Part shown: positions 34,061-45,144 of the stretch, in pieces | Position numbering within the stretch: the first letter of the stretch is position 1 | How the letters are laid out: each line of letters opens with the position of its first letter | The notes under the pieces: generated by a model | What the model saw: the letters and a program-made list of their open reading frames with translations, nothing else | The model's database searches: none | What the model was told of the DNA's origin: nothing | NCBI GenBank assembly: GCA_023512835.1 | Contig: CM042085.1 | Location: 47,602,189 to 47,666,188 of the forward strand | Length of the DNA stretch: 64,000 bases | Origin: Taxillus chinensis | Lineage: Eukaryota > Streptophyta > Magnoliopsida > Santalales > Loranthaceae | Direction of reading: 5' to 3' | Made by a program: the position numbers and the translations under genes

Positions 34061-34660
34061 CCTCCGCGGCGGTTCATCTTCGCTAAACGATATAAAGTTG
34101 TCCACTACAAGGTTTCCAAAAAGTGTGTCCATGTTCTCTACCGAAATAGTTGGTGGGACGTAAGCCTTGCTAAGGACCTTCATTAATGCTTCTCGGTGTG
34201 GAGTAGAATCTTTTAGCAATGAGAGTAGTGAGATCCGAGCGGGCTGTTTGCTTAGCTGTTCCACGATATTATATTCACTATGCTTAATCAACTTCAAAAA
34301 CTCAACAGCGGTCTTCCTCAGGTAATTTGAATTTCCTCGTTGGCTACGAATTTTCCCTTCTTCGATTGTTCGAGCACTTTGGGTGCGTAAGGACATCCAC
34401 TCCAAGTTGTCTTCTTTGTTTGGGGGTTCCCTTGCACTCATCGTTTCACAACCGTACCTCCAGGGAATAGCTTTCTCGCTTTTATAGGAAGGTTGAGGGG
34501 GTATATGGATTGTAAGAGGCTGGATCCCATGGGGTAATAGGGGTATTTCTAGAGTTGTGGTGTAAATCCCGAGGGGCTTGGGTAGGTATGTGAAAATGTC
34601 TCGCATTATCTCTTTGGACCATCCGGATGGATGCGTAAATACACCGTTTTGAAAATTCAA
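33932..34660 (-). pseudogene. Gag-protease linker of element A
   Basis: A 242-aa open frame. Residues 95-170 contain EFLKLIKHSEYNIVEQLSKQ, PARISLLSLL, HREALMKVLSKAYVP and FISFSEDEPP, which in Tat/Ogre polyproteins lie directly before the protease. The N-terminal half (IFTYLPKPLGIYTT, PLTIHIPPQP) is a Pro-rich spacer. The C-terminal 40 residues run out of frame into the protease. No enzymatic motif within it. Confidence 0.8.
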
Positions 34661-35540
34661 TCCTTCTGTAGTCGATTAGTTCCCGAACAAAGACTTTCGA
34701 ACTCCATGCAATTGTTAATGTCGTGTCCTCGGAGCCATCTCATGGAACGGACACCTTTTTTGTCTGGTCAGTCCCTTCTTCACCTTCTATAGCTGATCCT
34801 GGTCAACAAATACCCGTACTTGAGTAAAAATTGAAACAACTGGTCCCTTTGCATCCGTACTTGGGAGATCTTCACAATCCTAGCTTCCGAGCCGATGGCG
34901 TAACACTATTAGAGTGTTCGGCAATGGGTTATTGTTGACACTTGGGGAATTGGATAGTGTTGCGAAATCCAACCAGTGAGCATCTTTTAACGCTTGGACT
35001 TTCCTTTTAAATGCGATGCAACCTTCAACATTGTGTCCTACGGCACCAGCATGTTATACGCAACGAAGGTCTGGTTTGTACCAATTTGGGTATGGCGGTT
35101 TCGGCTTCTTCCACAGGGTAGGGACTACCGTCTTGCCTCGAGGAGCCTTGGGTATAGTTCAGCATAAGTCAAAGGGATTGGGTCGAACTCCTGGTGCTTT
35201 GGGAGTTTGATTTGGTTTCGGGTCGTAGATGGGCTTCGACGGGTGCTTGACCGGTTGCGGGTAGGTAGTTGAGGGAATTGTGGAGCAGGGTAAGTATATT
35301 GGGGTCTTGCTTGAAATTGGAAAGGTTGGAATTGCGGGATAGGTGTAGGTGCGGCATATGCGGCTACCGGAGGTGGTCTGAAGTAAACAGCCATTTGGGG
35401 AGGGTTAGGTTGCATCATTGGGCCAAACCGATACACGAAATTAGTTTCCCGTTCTTTCTTCTTCAAAGCAGTATTGGTGACCTCTTTGGTGCCTCGACCA
35501 TTTCTCCTTTCGACTTTCCTCCTTGACTCCGATCTCAATG
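34661..35540 (-). pseudogene. gag: Gag C-terminus of element A: Pro-rich linker and zinc-knuckle-like motif
   Basis: 35125-35538 encodes TNFVYRFGPM, a Pro/Tyr/Gln-rich linker (PQMAVYFRPPPVAAY, PQFPQLP) and FDPIPLTYAELYPRLLEAR, a standard Ogre gag phrase before the knuckle. Downstream in another frame (about 35090-35000) is HAGAVGHNVEGCIAFKRKVQ with a preceding Cys, the single Cys-His knuckle of this lineage. The rest to 34661 has short frames (DAHWLDF, NPLPNT), consistent with the spacer to the protease. Confidence 0.75.
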
Positions 35541-36245
35541 AGTTCGCTCAGGCGACTAGATCGGCGAAAGTGCTATAAACATGACCGATCAGCTTTTCAT
35601 AATATACGCCCTTCAATGTGTTGATGAACAATGTCGTGAGCTCTCTTTCTATTAATGGAGGTTGCACTTCTACAACAGCTTTCCCTCCATCTTCTTGCAT
35701 AGTCCTTGAAATTTCCATTAGGACCTTTCTCCAAAGACCGTAATGTCGACAGTCCAAGGCTAGTCTAGCGGAATGTTTATACTATGCCAGGAATGCGAGA
35801 GCTAAGTCTTTCCACATTCTAATACGTCCTCCATCCATCTAAAAATACCAATGTAAGGGCACTCCCGTTAGACTCTCCCTGGGAAGTAGCATAAGAAGTC
35901 TATTATCGCTGGTGTATGCGGCCATTTTTTGACAATACATCGCCAAGTGAGTTCTGGGACAGCGTGTGTCGTTGAACCTCTCAAATTCGGGCATCTTAAA
36001 CTTATGGGGTAAAACAACACCAGGGACTAGGCACAGCTTATCAGGATTAATCATGCCATAGATTTCGGCGCCCTCAACGGCCTTTAGACGTTCTTCAATC
36101 CTCCTTAGTGCAGGGGACTCAGCTTTTTCTTTGTATGCCGGAGAGCCTACCACTTCTGTAGGAAATCCCATTGCTGGTGAAGTGTATTGGCCTGGATTGG
36201 GCGTGCCCAAATGCTCGGGAATGACATTGTGTGTCACAGGCTGTG
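35541..36245 (-). pseudogene. gag: Gag capsid domain of element A
   Basis: 35839-36237 (132 aa) has LRRIEERLKAVEGAEIYGM, LCLVPGVVLPHKFKMPEFER, FNDTRCPRTHLAMYCQKMAA and LTGVPLHWY, the retrotransposon gag domain. The C-terminal half lies in another frame at 35548-35757 (VQPPLIERELTTLFINTLKG, HVYSTFADLVA). B has the same protein in a more open form at 43497-44378, and shows the expected continuity between these two pieces. Confidence 0.88.
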
Positions 36246-37087
36246 TGAGAGGTGGAGGCTATGTCACTTCCTGGCCTAGGCGTGGGTTTACTTCTCTTGA
36301 GCTCCTTCGACCAATCAAGCCATCATTTCGCCATACGGTCCATCCGTTTTTAGGTTCCGAAGGGTGTCACTCATGCCTTGGTGACTCGTGCTCTAGCCCC
36401 ATCGTCTGTTTTCATTCTCGTCGGCCATCGAATGAGACATGTGCTTGTGTCTGGACCGAAGGTTGTAAGTGTGCCTAATTCTGGATGAAGAAATATTTCG
36501 GCTGAAAGAAACACAAAGGGTGAGCATTTTTTTTAGTTTTATTTTCACTTTTTACATGAATGCATGAGATGCGAGAATGGATGCGAGTGAACGGGTTTAA
36601 TAAACTTCATTTTATTAAGAAAAGGAAAAAGATTACATGCATAAATGCCGTGCAACCTTCTAACAACTATAATAACGTAAACTACATGGCTCTAAGGCAA
36701 TTATTCGATCATCTTAAAGACGGTAACATGGTCTTCAAGCGCGACGCCTCCTCCTCTCGCGGCGGTCTTTCTCCCGCATCCTCCCTTTGCTGCAACACGG
36801 TCTCCGATTGCTTGTCTCTCGGCCTACAACCTCCGAGTAGCTCTCTCCAAAGCGACTTCCAGGCCTGTGGACTTGCTGCCTCGCTCCCCCGGTTCTCTTG
36901 CAAGAGGGTCCTCACGATCAAACCCTGCTGTGGCTCGTGCTGTGCTCTCCAAGGAATGTAAGCTGGAAAGATACCAGATTTGGAGTTATTAGGTTAAATC
37001 TTGTGAAGTATAGACCACGCTTGGTGCAACTTCATCCCCTTCTCTTCTAGCATGGTACGACCATAAGTGAAGTCACGGGTCCTCCAT
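36246..37087 (-). pseudogene. Middle of A gag: end of DUF7745-like region and coiled coil
   Basis: Between the B insertion and the capsid domain. Near 37080-36980 the minus strand gives TYGR-, MLEEKGMKLHQAWSILHKI-like residues that end the DUF7745-type region begun at 50373. 36709-36921 is Glu/Arg/Gln-rich (LLQENRGSEA, VLQQREDAGERPPREEE), as expected for the coiled coil before gag. 36480-36700 has no clear motif. The order fits Ogre-like gag with B removed. Confidence 0.65.
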
Positions 37088-38143
37088 TGTCATCACCCGT
37101 TTTTGACCGGGCTCAGACTGCTTTTGTGAAAGGACTCCATGCTAGTTCATTTTGTTGATCCTAGAGTCATCCCTGCGACAAGGCTCGCACAAACCATTAA
37201 AGAGAAGAAAAACACGTAGTCACCACCAAACAAATTAGAGGTGTGATTGGGCACCCAAAGAAAGGTCTACGGTTCCAGAGAATTAGGTTCGGGAGTCGGT
37301 TACGTGTGGGGAAGGAAGAAAAACTCTTGCACCCCCACAACGCCCACAATTGGTACCTAGTCTTGATCTATGGGTGTTTGCTTGCATTATTCAAAAAGAA
37401 GTTATTTTTTTTATATTTTTTTATTTTTGAAAAAAGGAGAGTTTTTAGGATCTAAGCCTTAAAACAACAAAAAAGATTTTACAGCAAATAAAAAAGAAAT
37501 ACATTCTAATTTTAGAAAAAGAATGTGGGATCTAGGCCCATGTGACAGTATTGCATTTCTTTTAGAAAACAAAAGTGATTTTCTTTTTTAGAAAAGAAAA
37601 TAAAAATCATTTGAATTCAAATATGAGAATACCGCCACAATTGATATCGGCCCGGCAAACTAGGATATGAGCATCTAGGACTCAACCCTCATGACCGCCT
37701 AGCCTTATTTTAATTTTTTCTAGAAAATGTACTCTTTGCTTGTCCTTTTTAATTTTTGAAGAAAAAGGAATGAGAGTTAAAAGAGAAACTGTTTCACTTC
37801 AAAACATTTGAGAAAAGAAGTTTTAACGGTTTAAATGTAAAAAGATTAAAGAGAAGAACCTGGGTGATCTTTTTGTGACCGAACTTGGAGATCTTCCTCC
37901 AAAAGTCTCCCTGAAAATAAAAGGTTAGAAAGAAAAATGCAGCTTCCCTTCCCTGCTTTAAGCCTTCAATTTCCACGTTTCCAGAATGCTCCCTCCTTGG
38001 CTTGGAACGTTCCCTTTAGGTGCTTGAAGATAAGTATATCTTTCTCTGATTTTTCTTCTCTCTAAATAATATCCTCTGATGCGTGATAATTCCCTCTGAT
38101 ACTTGATAATCGATGCCTCCCTTGTCTGCCTCTTGGGACAAGA

Positions 38144-38151
38144 TATTTATA
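38144..38151 (-). promoter_or_regulatory. TATA box of B 3' LTR
   Basis: TATAAATA on the minus strand. The equivalent in the 5' LTR is at 46202-46209. The W-box array lies upstream of it, that is, in U3. Confidence 0.6.
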
Positions 38152-38639
38152 GGCGTGTAGAAGAGTATCCGTTGGCTAGGCATTAATTGCACCCCTTTAC
38201 AATTCCAATAAGTCAAATGTGATGTCCCGAGAACCTCATTATGGCTCCTCGTTCTTGTGTCTGAAAATAAATAAATCACTTGGGATTTATTTTAATATTC
38301 CACCGTATCTAGACGCTTTGGCGAGTAAGGGCTGAATGCACTTCCGGTGTATTGGCTCCTTGAGAATTAATAGTTATGCGGTCTCTAGGGTCAATTGTGA
38401 GGTCCCGAGGAAAATGATATTTAATTATAGAGGCCTCCCGTCCCTATGCTTGAAAATGGAGTCCCAAGGCACCGTTTGTAATTAATGCACTTGAACAAAA
38501 TGATTTTGGAGTCCCGATGCTTTGAAGTCACTGCTAGGCTGTAGAGGAGCTATTCTGGTGTTTTTCCTGGATTTGTTGGCCGATTTCCACATCAATGGGT
38601 CCTTATTCCGCACTAATGAGCTTATTTCGCATCAATGGG

Positions 38640-39425
38640 CTTAGCTCGTATTTGACCAAGTTTGACCTCCGGATCTGGGCTTATTCCGGATCAGTGGCCT
38701 TATTCCGCATCAATAGGTCTTTATTCCGCACTAATGAGCTTATTCCGCATCAATGGGCTTAGCTCGGATTTGACCAAGTTTGACCTCCGGATCTGGGCTT
38801 ATTCCGGATCAGTGGCCTTATTCCGCATCAATAGGTCCTTATTCCGCACTAATGAGCTTATTCCGCATCAATGGGCTTAGCTCGAATTTGACCAGGTTTG
38901 ACCTCCTGGATTTGGCCTTATTCCGCATCGGTGGGCGAATTGATTTGACCATATTTGACCGCGGATTTGGGCTTATTCCGGATTTCTTACTCCGTATTTG
39001 ACCAAGTTTGACCACGGATCTGGGCTTATTCCGGACTAGTGGGCTTAGCTCGGATTTGACCAAGTTTCACCACCAGATTTTGGCTTATTCCGGATCAGTG
39101 GGCGTGGCCCGGATTTGACCATATTTGACCGCCGGATTTGGGCTTATTCCGGATCAGTGGGCTTAGCCTGGATTTGACCATATTTGACCGCCGGATTTAG
39201 GTTTATTCCGCATCAATTGGCTTAGCCCGGATTTCTTACTCCGGATTTGACCAAGTTTGACCGCGGATTGGGCTTATTCCGCATCAATTGGCTTAGCCCG
39301 GATTTGACTAAGTTTGACCGCTGGATTTGGGTTTATTCCGCATCAACGGGCTTAGCTCGGATTTGACCAAGTTTGACCACCTAATTTGGGCTTAGTCCGG
39401 ATTTGACCAAGTTTGACCATCGGAT
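38640..39425 (-). repeat. W-box tandem array in U3 of B 3' LTR
   Basis: About 12 units of roughly 55-60 bp (some doubled to about 117 bp). Each has TTTGACCAAGTTTGACC or a close variant, with two TTTGACC boxes exactly 10 bp apart, then CCGGATTTGGGCTTATTCCG and GCATCAATGGGCTTAGC. TTGAC(C/T) is the W-box core bound by WRKY factors. The array is about 500 bp upstream of the TATA box in the element's direction. Short frames across it are repeat by-products. Confidence 0.85.
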
Positions 39426-40299
39426 TTAAGTTTCCTCAAAAATTTCCGTGTGTGGGCTTGGTCACCACGTGGTGCCTCTACTTGGGATTCCTTAGGCCTC
39501 TCTTTTTTCACTTGCTTTCTAAGGAGAGTGTCTTTGTATATATACTGGGCGAAGGAGAAGCAAAACTGGCAATGTGGGACAAACATGCATATGAAGAATC
39601 AAAATTCGTGGAAAATTGGCAGATTTCTGGGGCAACTTCAAAAATTCATAACTTTCTCCACAGAGCTCGGATTAGAGCCAAATTGGTATTGTTTTGCTCG
39701 CAATTCTGTTATCTATCTTATGAAAGTGGAATCACTCCAAAAGGATCAGCCATTTAGGAGAAAAGTGGGAAATACCTCATAGAGGTACATGATAAAATGA
39801 GCATTCTGCCCGTCCGATTCAAAAATTCATAGATAATTGCACAGAACTCGGATTACCCTAAAACCAGTTGGAGATGATAGATAAAGATGTTATCTAACTA
39901 ATGAAATTGACTTTATTCAGATCCAATAAGTATTGAGAAAGTTATTGGCAAAATAGTGCGCTGCGCACTGGCTGTCTCCCCCGAATTTGTACAAGGTTTG
40001 GTTGCCAACTTTGAAAAATCATAACTAATTGAATACAGCCCAGAATATTCTCAAACCAATTGGAAATGATATATAAAGATGTTATCTAATCAATGCAATT
40101 GACTTTATTGGATTACGACAAGTATCGGGGAAGTTATTAATAAAATAGCGGGCTGCCCACCGATTGTCAATAGCCATTTCATTTCTCCTCAGAATCAAGT
40201 GTGGTCAAGTGCGTTATTCTCCAAATGTCATCCTCTATCACTTAGTGGTCCTTTGTCAAGTACGGTTGCGATCTAACCCAGTCAAAATGGCGTACAATA

Positions 40300-40313
40300 G
40301 CTGCCCCTCTTTG
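40300..40313 (-). other. Polypurine tract of B
   Basis: CAAAGAGGGGCAGC on the minus strand before the LTR, identical to that of A. Confidence 0.85.
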
Positions 40314-40419
40314 TGCATTATTTGTATACAAATGATGTACAAAGATAACCAAATACCCATTTTGAATGGTTAGATCTCCTTGGAGTTTGGCATTGATGTG
40401 AGATTGATGCGGCATTTTT

Positions 40420-41170
40420 GGTTATGAAGGTGGCTTCTTGGGCCGAATAGCTTCTTGGGCTATGATATGACATCTTGGGTTAATTAGCTTCTTGGGCTAT
40501 GAGGATGGCTTCTTGGCCGAATAGCTTCTTGGGCTATGATACGACATCTTGGGTCGAAATAATAGCGTCTCAGACTATAAAGGTGGCTTCTTGGGCCAAA
40601 TAGCTTCTTGGGCTATGAGGGTGGCTTCTTGGGCCGAAAATGAGTGATATCTTGGATCGATTGGCTTTTTGGGCTATGAGAGGCTTCTTGAGCCGAATAG
40701 CTTCTTGGGCTATGATACGACATCTTGGGTCGAAAATGAGTGACATCTTGGGTCGATTAGCTTCTTGGGCTATGATACGACATCTTGGGTTGAAAATGAG
40801 TGACATCTTGGGTCGATTAGCTTCTTGGGCTATGAGAGTGGCTTCTCGGGCCGAATAGCTTCTTGGGCTATGATACGACATCTTGGGTTGAAAATGAGTT
40901 ACATCTTGGGTCAATTAGCTTCTTGGGCTATGAGGGTGGCTTCTTGGGCCGAATAATAGCATCTCGGGCTATAAAGGTGGCTTCTTGGGCCGAATAGCTT
41001 CTTGGGCTATGGAGGGTGGCTTCTTGGGCCGAATAATAGCGTCTCGGGCTATAAAAGTGGCTTCTTGGGCCGAATAGCTTCTTGGGCTATGGAGGTGGCT
41101 TCTTGGGCCGAATAATGGTGTCTTGGGCTATAAAGGTGGCTTCTTGGGCCGAATAGCTTCTTGGGCTATG
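40420..41170 (-). repeat. Minisatellite in 3' UTR of B
   Basis: About 750 bp of irregular units built from GGCTTCTTGGGCCGAATAGC, TTCTTGGGCTATGA and ACGACATCTTGGGT. Sub-units are about 25-30 bp, arranged into higher-order blocks of about 60-90 bp. It lies at the same place as the array of A (between gene and PPT) but the sequence is unrelated. Confidence 0.88.
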
Positions 41171-43496
41171 GATAGGTGACTCTATCATGGCTCCCTCTAC
41201 GAGTTCACTCTAAGAGATCGCTCTACGAGATTACCACTCAAGAGTCATGCTTGGGCTTATGATCTAGGTCTGCCGAGTTTAGTTCTTTGATTTCGAAAGG
41301 GAATTCTGTTTGTCGAGGGTGAGTCTTCATCTGTCTTCGAAGCTTAACTGTTGGTAGATCATGAGAAGAATCCTCATGCCCTTCTGATATACAAATAATC
41401 CTGTGAGTAAGAAGAACAAACATGCTAGGATGTATGCTAATGATGCATGAAGATGTTGATTCTTTTGAGAATGATGCATGAATGCTTGTGAATTCGTGAT
41501 TAAGTTTTGAAGCCCTTTTTATTTGGGAATGAGGCCAGTGGGTGCCTTTTGTTCTCTTCGCTACAAGAGATTGGGACTTTGGTATCACTTTGTGTTGGCA
41601 CCCCCAAAACTGAACTGATTTTCTTCTGTGAATATTTGGATATGGCATCTAGGGCTGATGGAAAGTGACGTTGACGGTCAAAGTGGATGGACATTAAGGA
41701 AATGCCTTCTAGGGTTGAAAGGAATTGACTTCTAGGGTCAAAATTGGTAGCTTGATCCAGGCTCCCTTTACGAGCTCACTCTACAAGGTTACCTTCCAGT
41801 ATCACAGGATTAGTGACTTGACCCGCATGGTTGATTTTCTGAAAATAGGCTCTTAAGGTGCAATCGCTTTGGTGTAGCTGGCTAGCTGCTTCTTGGGCAT
41901 AGATGCTTCCAGGGTACCTCTTGGGGGAAATGATGAGGCTCTTTTGCCCTAACTTGAGGAGCTCCTCTGCTGATTTGGTGACAACTTCTTTAGAGAATAC
42001 AGTACCTTTTCTGAGAAATACCGATGGTAGACCCTATTGGGGTAAGCAATTCAAAAAGGTTTATTGAAATCATTTTTTTAGAAAAAGATTTTCAAAAAAT
42101 ATAACTTTGATTTTGAAAACTTATTTGTAATATAATCACAACTTGTTTCCCTCTCATGGCAAAGGCAAGAGCTTCTAGGAGCATGCTTTTACATGGTCGT
42201 CTGAACATATCTAAGATTTAGCCTTAGCTTGCCTTGTGGTTACTGGGGCTCGACTAGTTTGCTTGATTTCCTTCTTGGGGAAGCCTTGGTTACTTTAGGG
42301 ATCTTGCACCTTTTGGAAGGCCTGATGATTTTGCAATTAGTCTGGATGACATTAAGGCCTTGGCCTTGGTCTTCATTCATGCTTGCCCTTTTGATTTTGT
42401 TGGGCTTGCCTCTGATTCTTTCAATGTTCTTTCTGCCTTGTAGCTAGCTTTGTATTTTACCCTTGATGCACTCTTGAGCTGACATCAAGTCCACTTTGTT
42501 TTCATCCTCACCCTCGTTTGAGCATTTGAGAAATAACTTTGTTATCTAATCTGAGAGGACTTTGTTAGGACAGTAATGTAGGCTTAAGGTTTTAGGTTTG
42601 TCAAAGGAATTATATAAGAGGCTCAAACCTATTCTAGGCTAGACTTGATCCATTGTTCAAATTGGAATTTTTGAAATTGGAACTACCTTTCTTTGTGCTC
42701 TCATGTTTTGACACGGAAGCAGGATACAAAAATGTCTCAAGGTATGGAAATGCCTTTTTCTTTGTCCAATATTGCCCCAATATAGGGTCTTTTTAAAGTG
42801 CTTTATTATTTTTTTGAAAAGAATTGCCCCAATGGGATACTAGGATAGACCCAATGTGAGGACTCTATTACGAACACTACCCCAGTGTGGGGGAATAAGA
42901 TGACCAGTTGTCTCTGATGAAAATTGCCCCAAGTGTGGAATCTTATTGTAAAGGTTGCCCCATTTGAGGGGTCCTCCAGAAAAAATTTGATTTCCTAATA
43001 ATCGCCCGGTGTGGGGTGAACCATGGATCGGGTTATATGAAAGAAAATTTTACTGCAGGCTCAAGAGGGCTGACAATGGTATTGTTACGAGATAGCACAA
43101 GATGATAGCCTCTCTTCATTTTAAATGATCAAAGTCTTTCTCAATTTGCTCAAAAGAGGTTCAAAAGTCTTTTTATTTCCTATGATAAGTAACCAACCGT
43201 GGCCATCAATCAAATTTTCCATTAGTGCCCCCAGTGCGGGGATGGAGTCGTGCATCCTTTTGATTTGCTTCAGGCTTAGGCTAACCTTAGATCAGTTCAG
43301 AATTTATTTGCTAAACTTGCTTTAGTGAGGCTTTTTGCCCATGCCATGAGAGTTTACAAATATATGATAATAATGAAATCTTTTATTGAAAAATAATTTA
43401 GTCAAATAAAAGAAAGGGAAATACAAGCAAAACCATTTATTGAAAGTTTTTATGAATTGCTTTACACCGAAGGGTTTCCCATAGTATCACTCAAGC
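41171..43496 (-). other. 3' untranslated region of B
   Basis: No protein domain on either strand. 41190-41850 has repeated TACGAG(T/C)TCACTCTA phrases. 42440-42500 has TTTTACCCTTGATGCACTC and TGACATCAAGTCC, like the 3' UTR of A. 42760-43020 has several CCCCA(A/G)TGTGGGG-type units. The likeness to the 3' UTR of A and the lack of pol suggest that pol was deleted from an A-like ancestor. Confidence 0.6.
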
Positions 43497-44378
43497 TCAG
43501 GTACTGACTTTCCCCTCATTGATCTTTCCTTCTTTGATGCCACCTTCGATTCTTTCCCCGGAGGCGACAATGTCTGCGAAGCTGCTCGAGACATTCCCAA
43601 CTAACTTCTTGTAACAAACTCCCTTCATAGTGCTGATGAAAAGAGTGGTAAGTTCTCGCTCAGTTAGTGGAGGTTGGACATCCATGGCCGCTTCCCTCCA
43701 TCTTCGGGCGTAAGTCTTGAAGCTTTCGGTGCTTCCTTTTTCGAAGGACTGTAATGTCAGCCTATCCAGTGCTAGCTCAGTGACATGTCGATATTGGGCT
43801 AGGAAAGCTGTAGCCAGGTCACCCCAGGTTTGGACACAGCTGCCCTCCAGTTGAATATACCACCGCAGTGGTCCTCCAGTCAAGCTCTCTTGGAAATAGT
43901 GTATTAGGAGCTTGTCATTATCAGCATGGGCCGCTATCTTACGACAGTACATGATCACATGTGTTCTAGGACACTGCGTACCATTGAACTTCTCGAAATC
44001 GGGTACCTTAAACTTATAAGGTAATACTATCCCCGACACCAAGCATAAATCATGGGGGCTAGTTGCCCCATACACCTCTGCTCCTTCGACAGCCTTCAGT
44101 CGGGCCTCAATGTGCTTCTAGATTGATGGATGATCACTTCCTCTAGGGGTGAGTGACTCCACAGCTTCTTTGATATTCTTTTGAGACGATATCCCAATAG
44201 CGGATGGTGTGGGCAAACTGTTTGCCCCTTTAGTAGGGCTGGCTCCCTTTTCAGCTGTTAACTTGGATAACATTTCCGTCATGGTCTTCAATTGAGTTTG
44301 CATTTGCAACATGCTTTTCCCCTGCTCCCGTTGAGTTCGTTCAAGGCAGGTAAGTTTGTCTTCTATATGCTCAACCAT
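43497..44378 (-). pseudogene. gag: gag of element B, open except for one in-frame TAG
   Basis: From ATG at 44378 a single frame runs 293 codons to 43497, broken only by TAG at 44118-44120. The N-terminus (EDKLTCLERTQREQGKSMLQ, MTEMLSKLTAE) is a predicted coiled coil. A Ser/Pro linker follows. Then the capsid domain: KAVEGAEVYGA-like start, LCLVSGIVLPYKFKVPDFEK, FNGTQCPRTHVIMYC, FQESLTGGPLRWYIQLE, WGDLATAFLAQYRHVTELAL, FKTYARRWREAA and ERELTTLFISTMKGVCYKKL. It stops before the zinc-knuckle part, so it is a shortened Gag. It is the best-preserved gag of the window. Confidence 0.88.
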
Positions 44379-45124
44379 TGAAGGGGGTGGTTAATCACGG
44401 TGGGACCTCAAGTTGTGTAAATGCCCGATCTCCACGGGAAGCCTTCTAGCAAACTTGGATGAAGAAGGATTCATTTTTGGTTTTTTAGTTTTTTTTTTTG
44501 GCCTTTTTTTTGTATGCATGTTATGCATGGGATAAAGATGTAAAATGGAATGACATGATATGCGGTGCATGCAAATGAGGGGTTAAGCAAAGAGAACATG
44601 AATAATATATACAAAGGGGTTAGTACATGGACAATATATACAAGGTTCAAGCAAGGTAAGTAAATAAATGTCATAGCATGGCTCAAACACATGAAGGTCA
44701 TGCCCTGATGGGCTTCTAAATCTAAGCCTATCTTATTCATTGGTTCCCAAGCAAACCCTACTTAGCCTTGTACCTCGAGGGCATTAACAAGAACTAAGAG
44801 GGAGCCCCCGTACCCCAAAGGGCATTGACGGAGGGGGTCATTCTTGTACCTCTTGGGGCATTAACAAGAAAGGACCACTGCCTGAGTGAGACATTTCGGG
44901 TATTCCACTTAGACAAGCACAACCAAGTCCACGTGGGCAAACCTTTTACTAACCTCTTCTAATCCTGTTGTGTTAGAGAAAACCCGGGTATAGGGTTGGA
45001 GAAAGAGAGAGAAGCATGTATGCACGGTTAAAATAATTATAGAATAAAAAAAGAAAATAAAACGAAAAAGAAACAAGCAAGCAAACATTCCAAAAATTGA
45101 GACCATGGCTAGACTCTCACAAAG
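44379..45124 (-). other. 5' leader of B
   Basis: Non-coding leader between gag and PBS. At 44770-44880 on the + strand CCCCGTACCCCAAAGGGCATT and CTTGTACCTCTTGGGGCATT-type phrases recur about four times. No domain in the small open frames 44471-44740 and 44909-45106. A T run lies at 44491-44514. Confidence 0.55.
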
Positions 45125-45142
45125 TCCCCAACAGAGTCGCCA
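45125..45142 (-). other. Primer-binding site of B (tRNA-Arg type)
   Basis: Minus strand TGGCGACTCTGTTGGGGA, 2 bp from the LTR. Compared with the PBS of A it has two differences in 18. A sequence of this form is the usual primer site of Ogre-like elements. Confidence 0.8.
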
Positions 45143-45144
45143 AC

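Larger units (their letters stand above)
37088..40299 (-). repeat. 3' LTR of element B (3212 bp)
   Basis: Minus strand from the TATTGTAC-type start at 40299 to GGTGATGACA at 37088. The first base pair of the inverted end is altered (TACAATA on the + strand versus TACAACA in the other LTR). Collinear with 45145-49277 except for the length of the repeat array. Confidence 0.9.

Noticed and set aside
38662..39063. Several frames with repeated residues such as SGSGLIPDQWPYSASIG
   Set aside because: They are translations of the W-box array in U3, seen in all frames.
38640..39425. CRISPR-like array
   Set aside because: Units are direct repeats with no unique spacers, in plant LTR context.
40570..40914. 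114-aa repeat protein with IAQEANRPKMSLIF units
   Set aside because: Translation of the B 3' UTR minisatellite; unit length is irregular and frame is not kept over the array.
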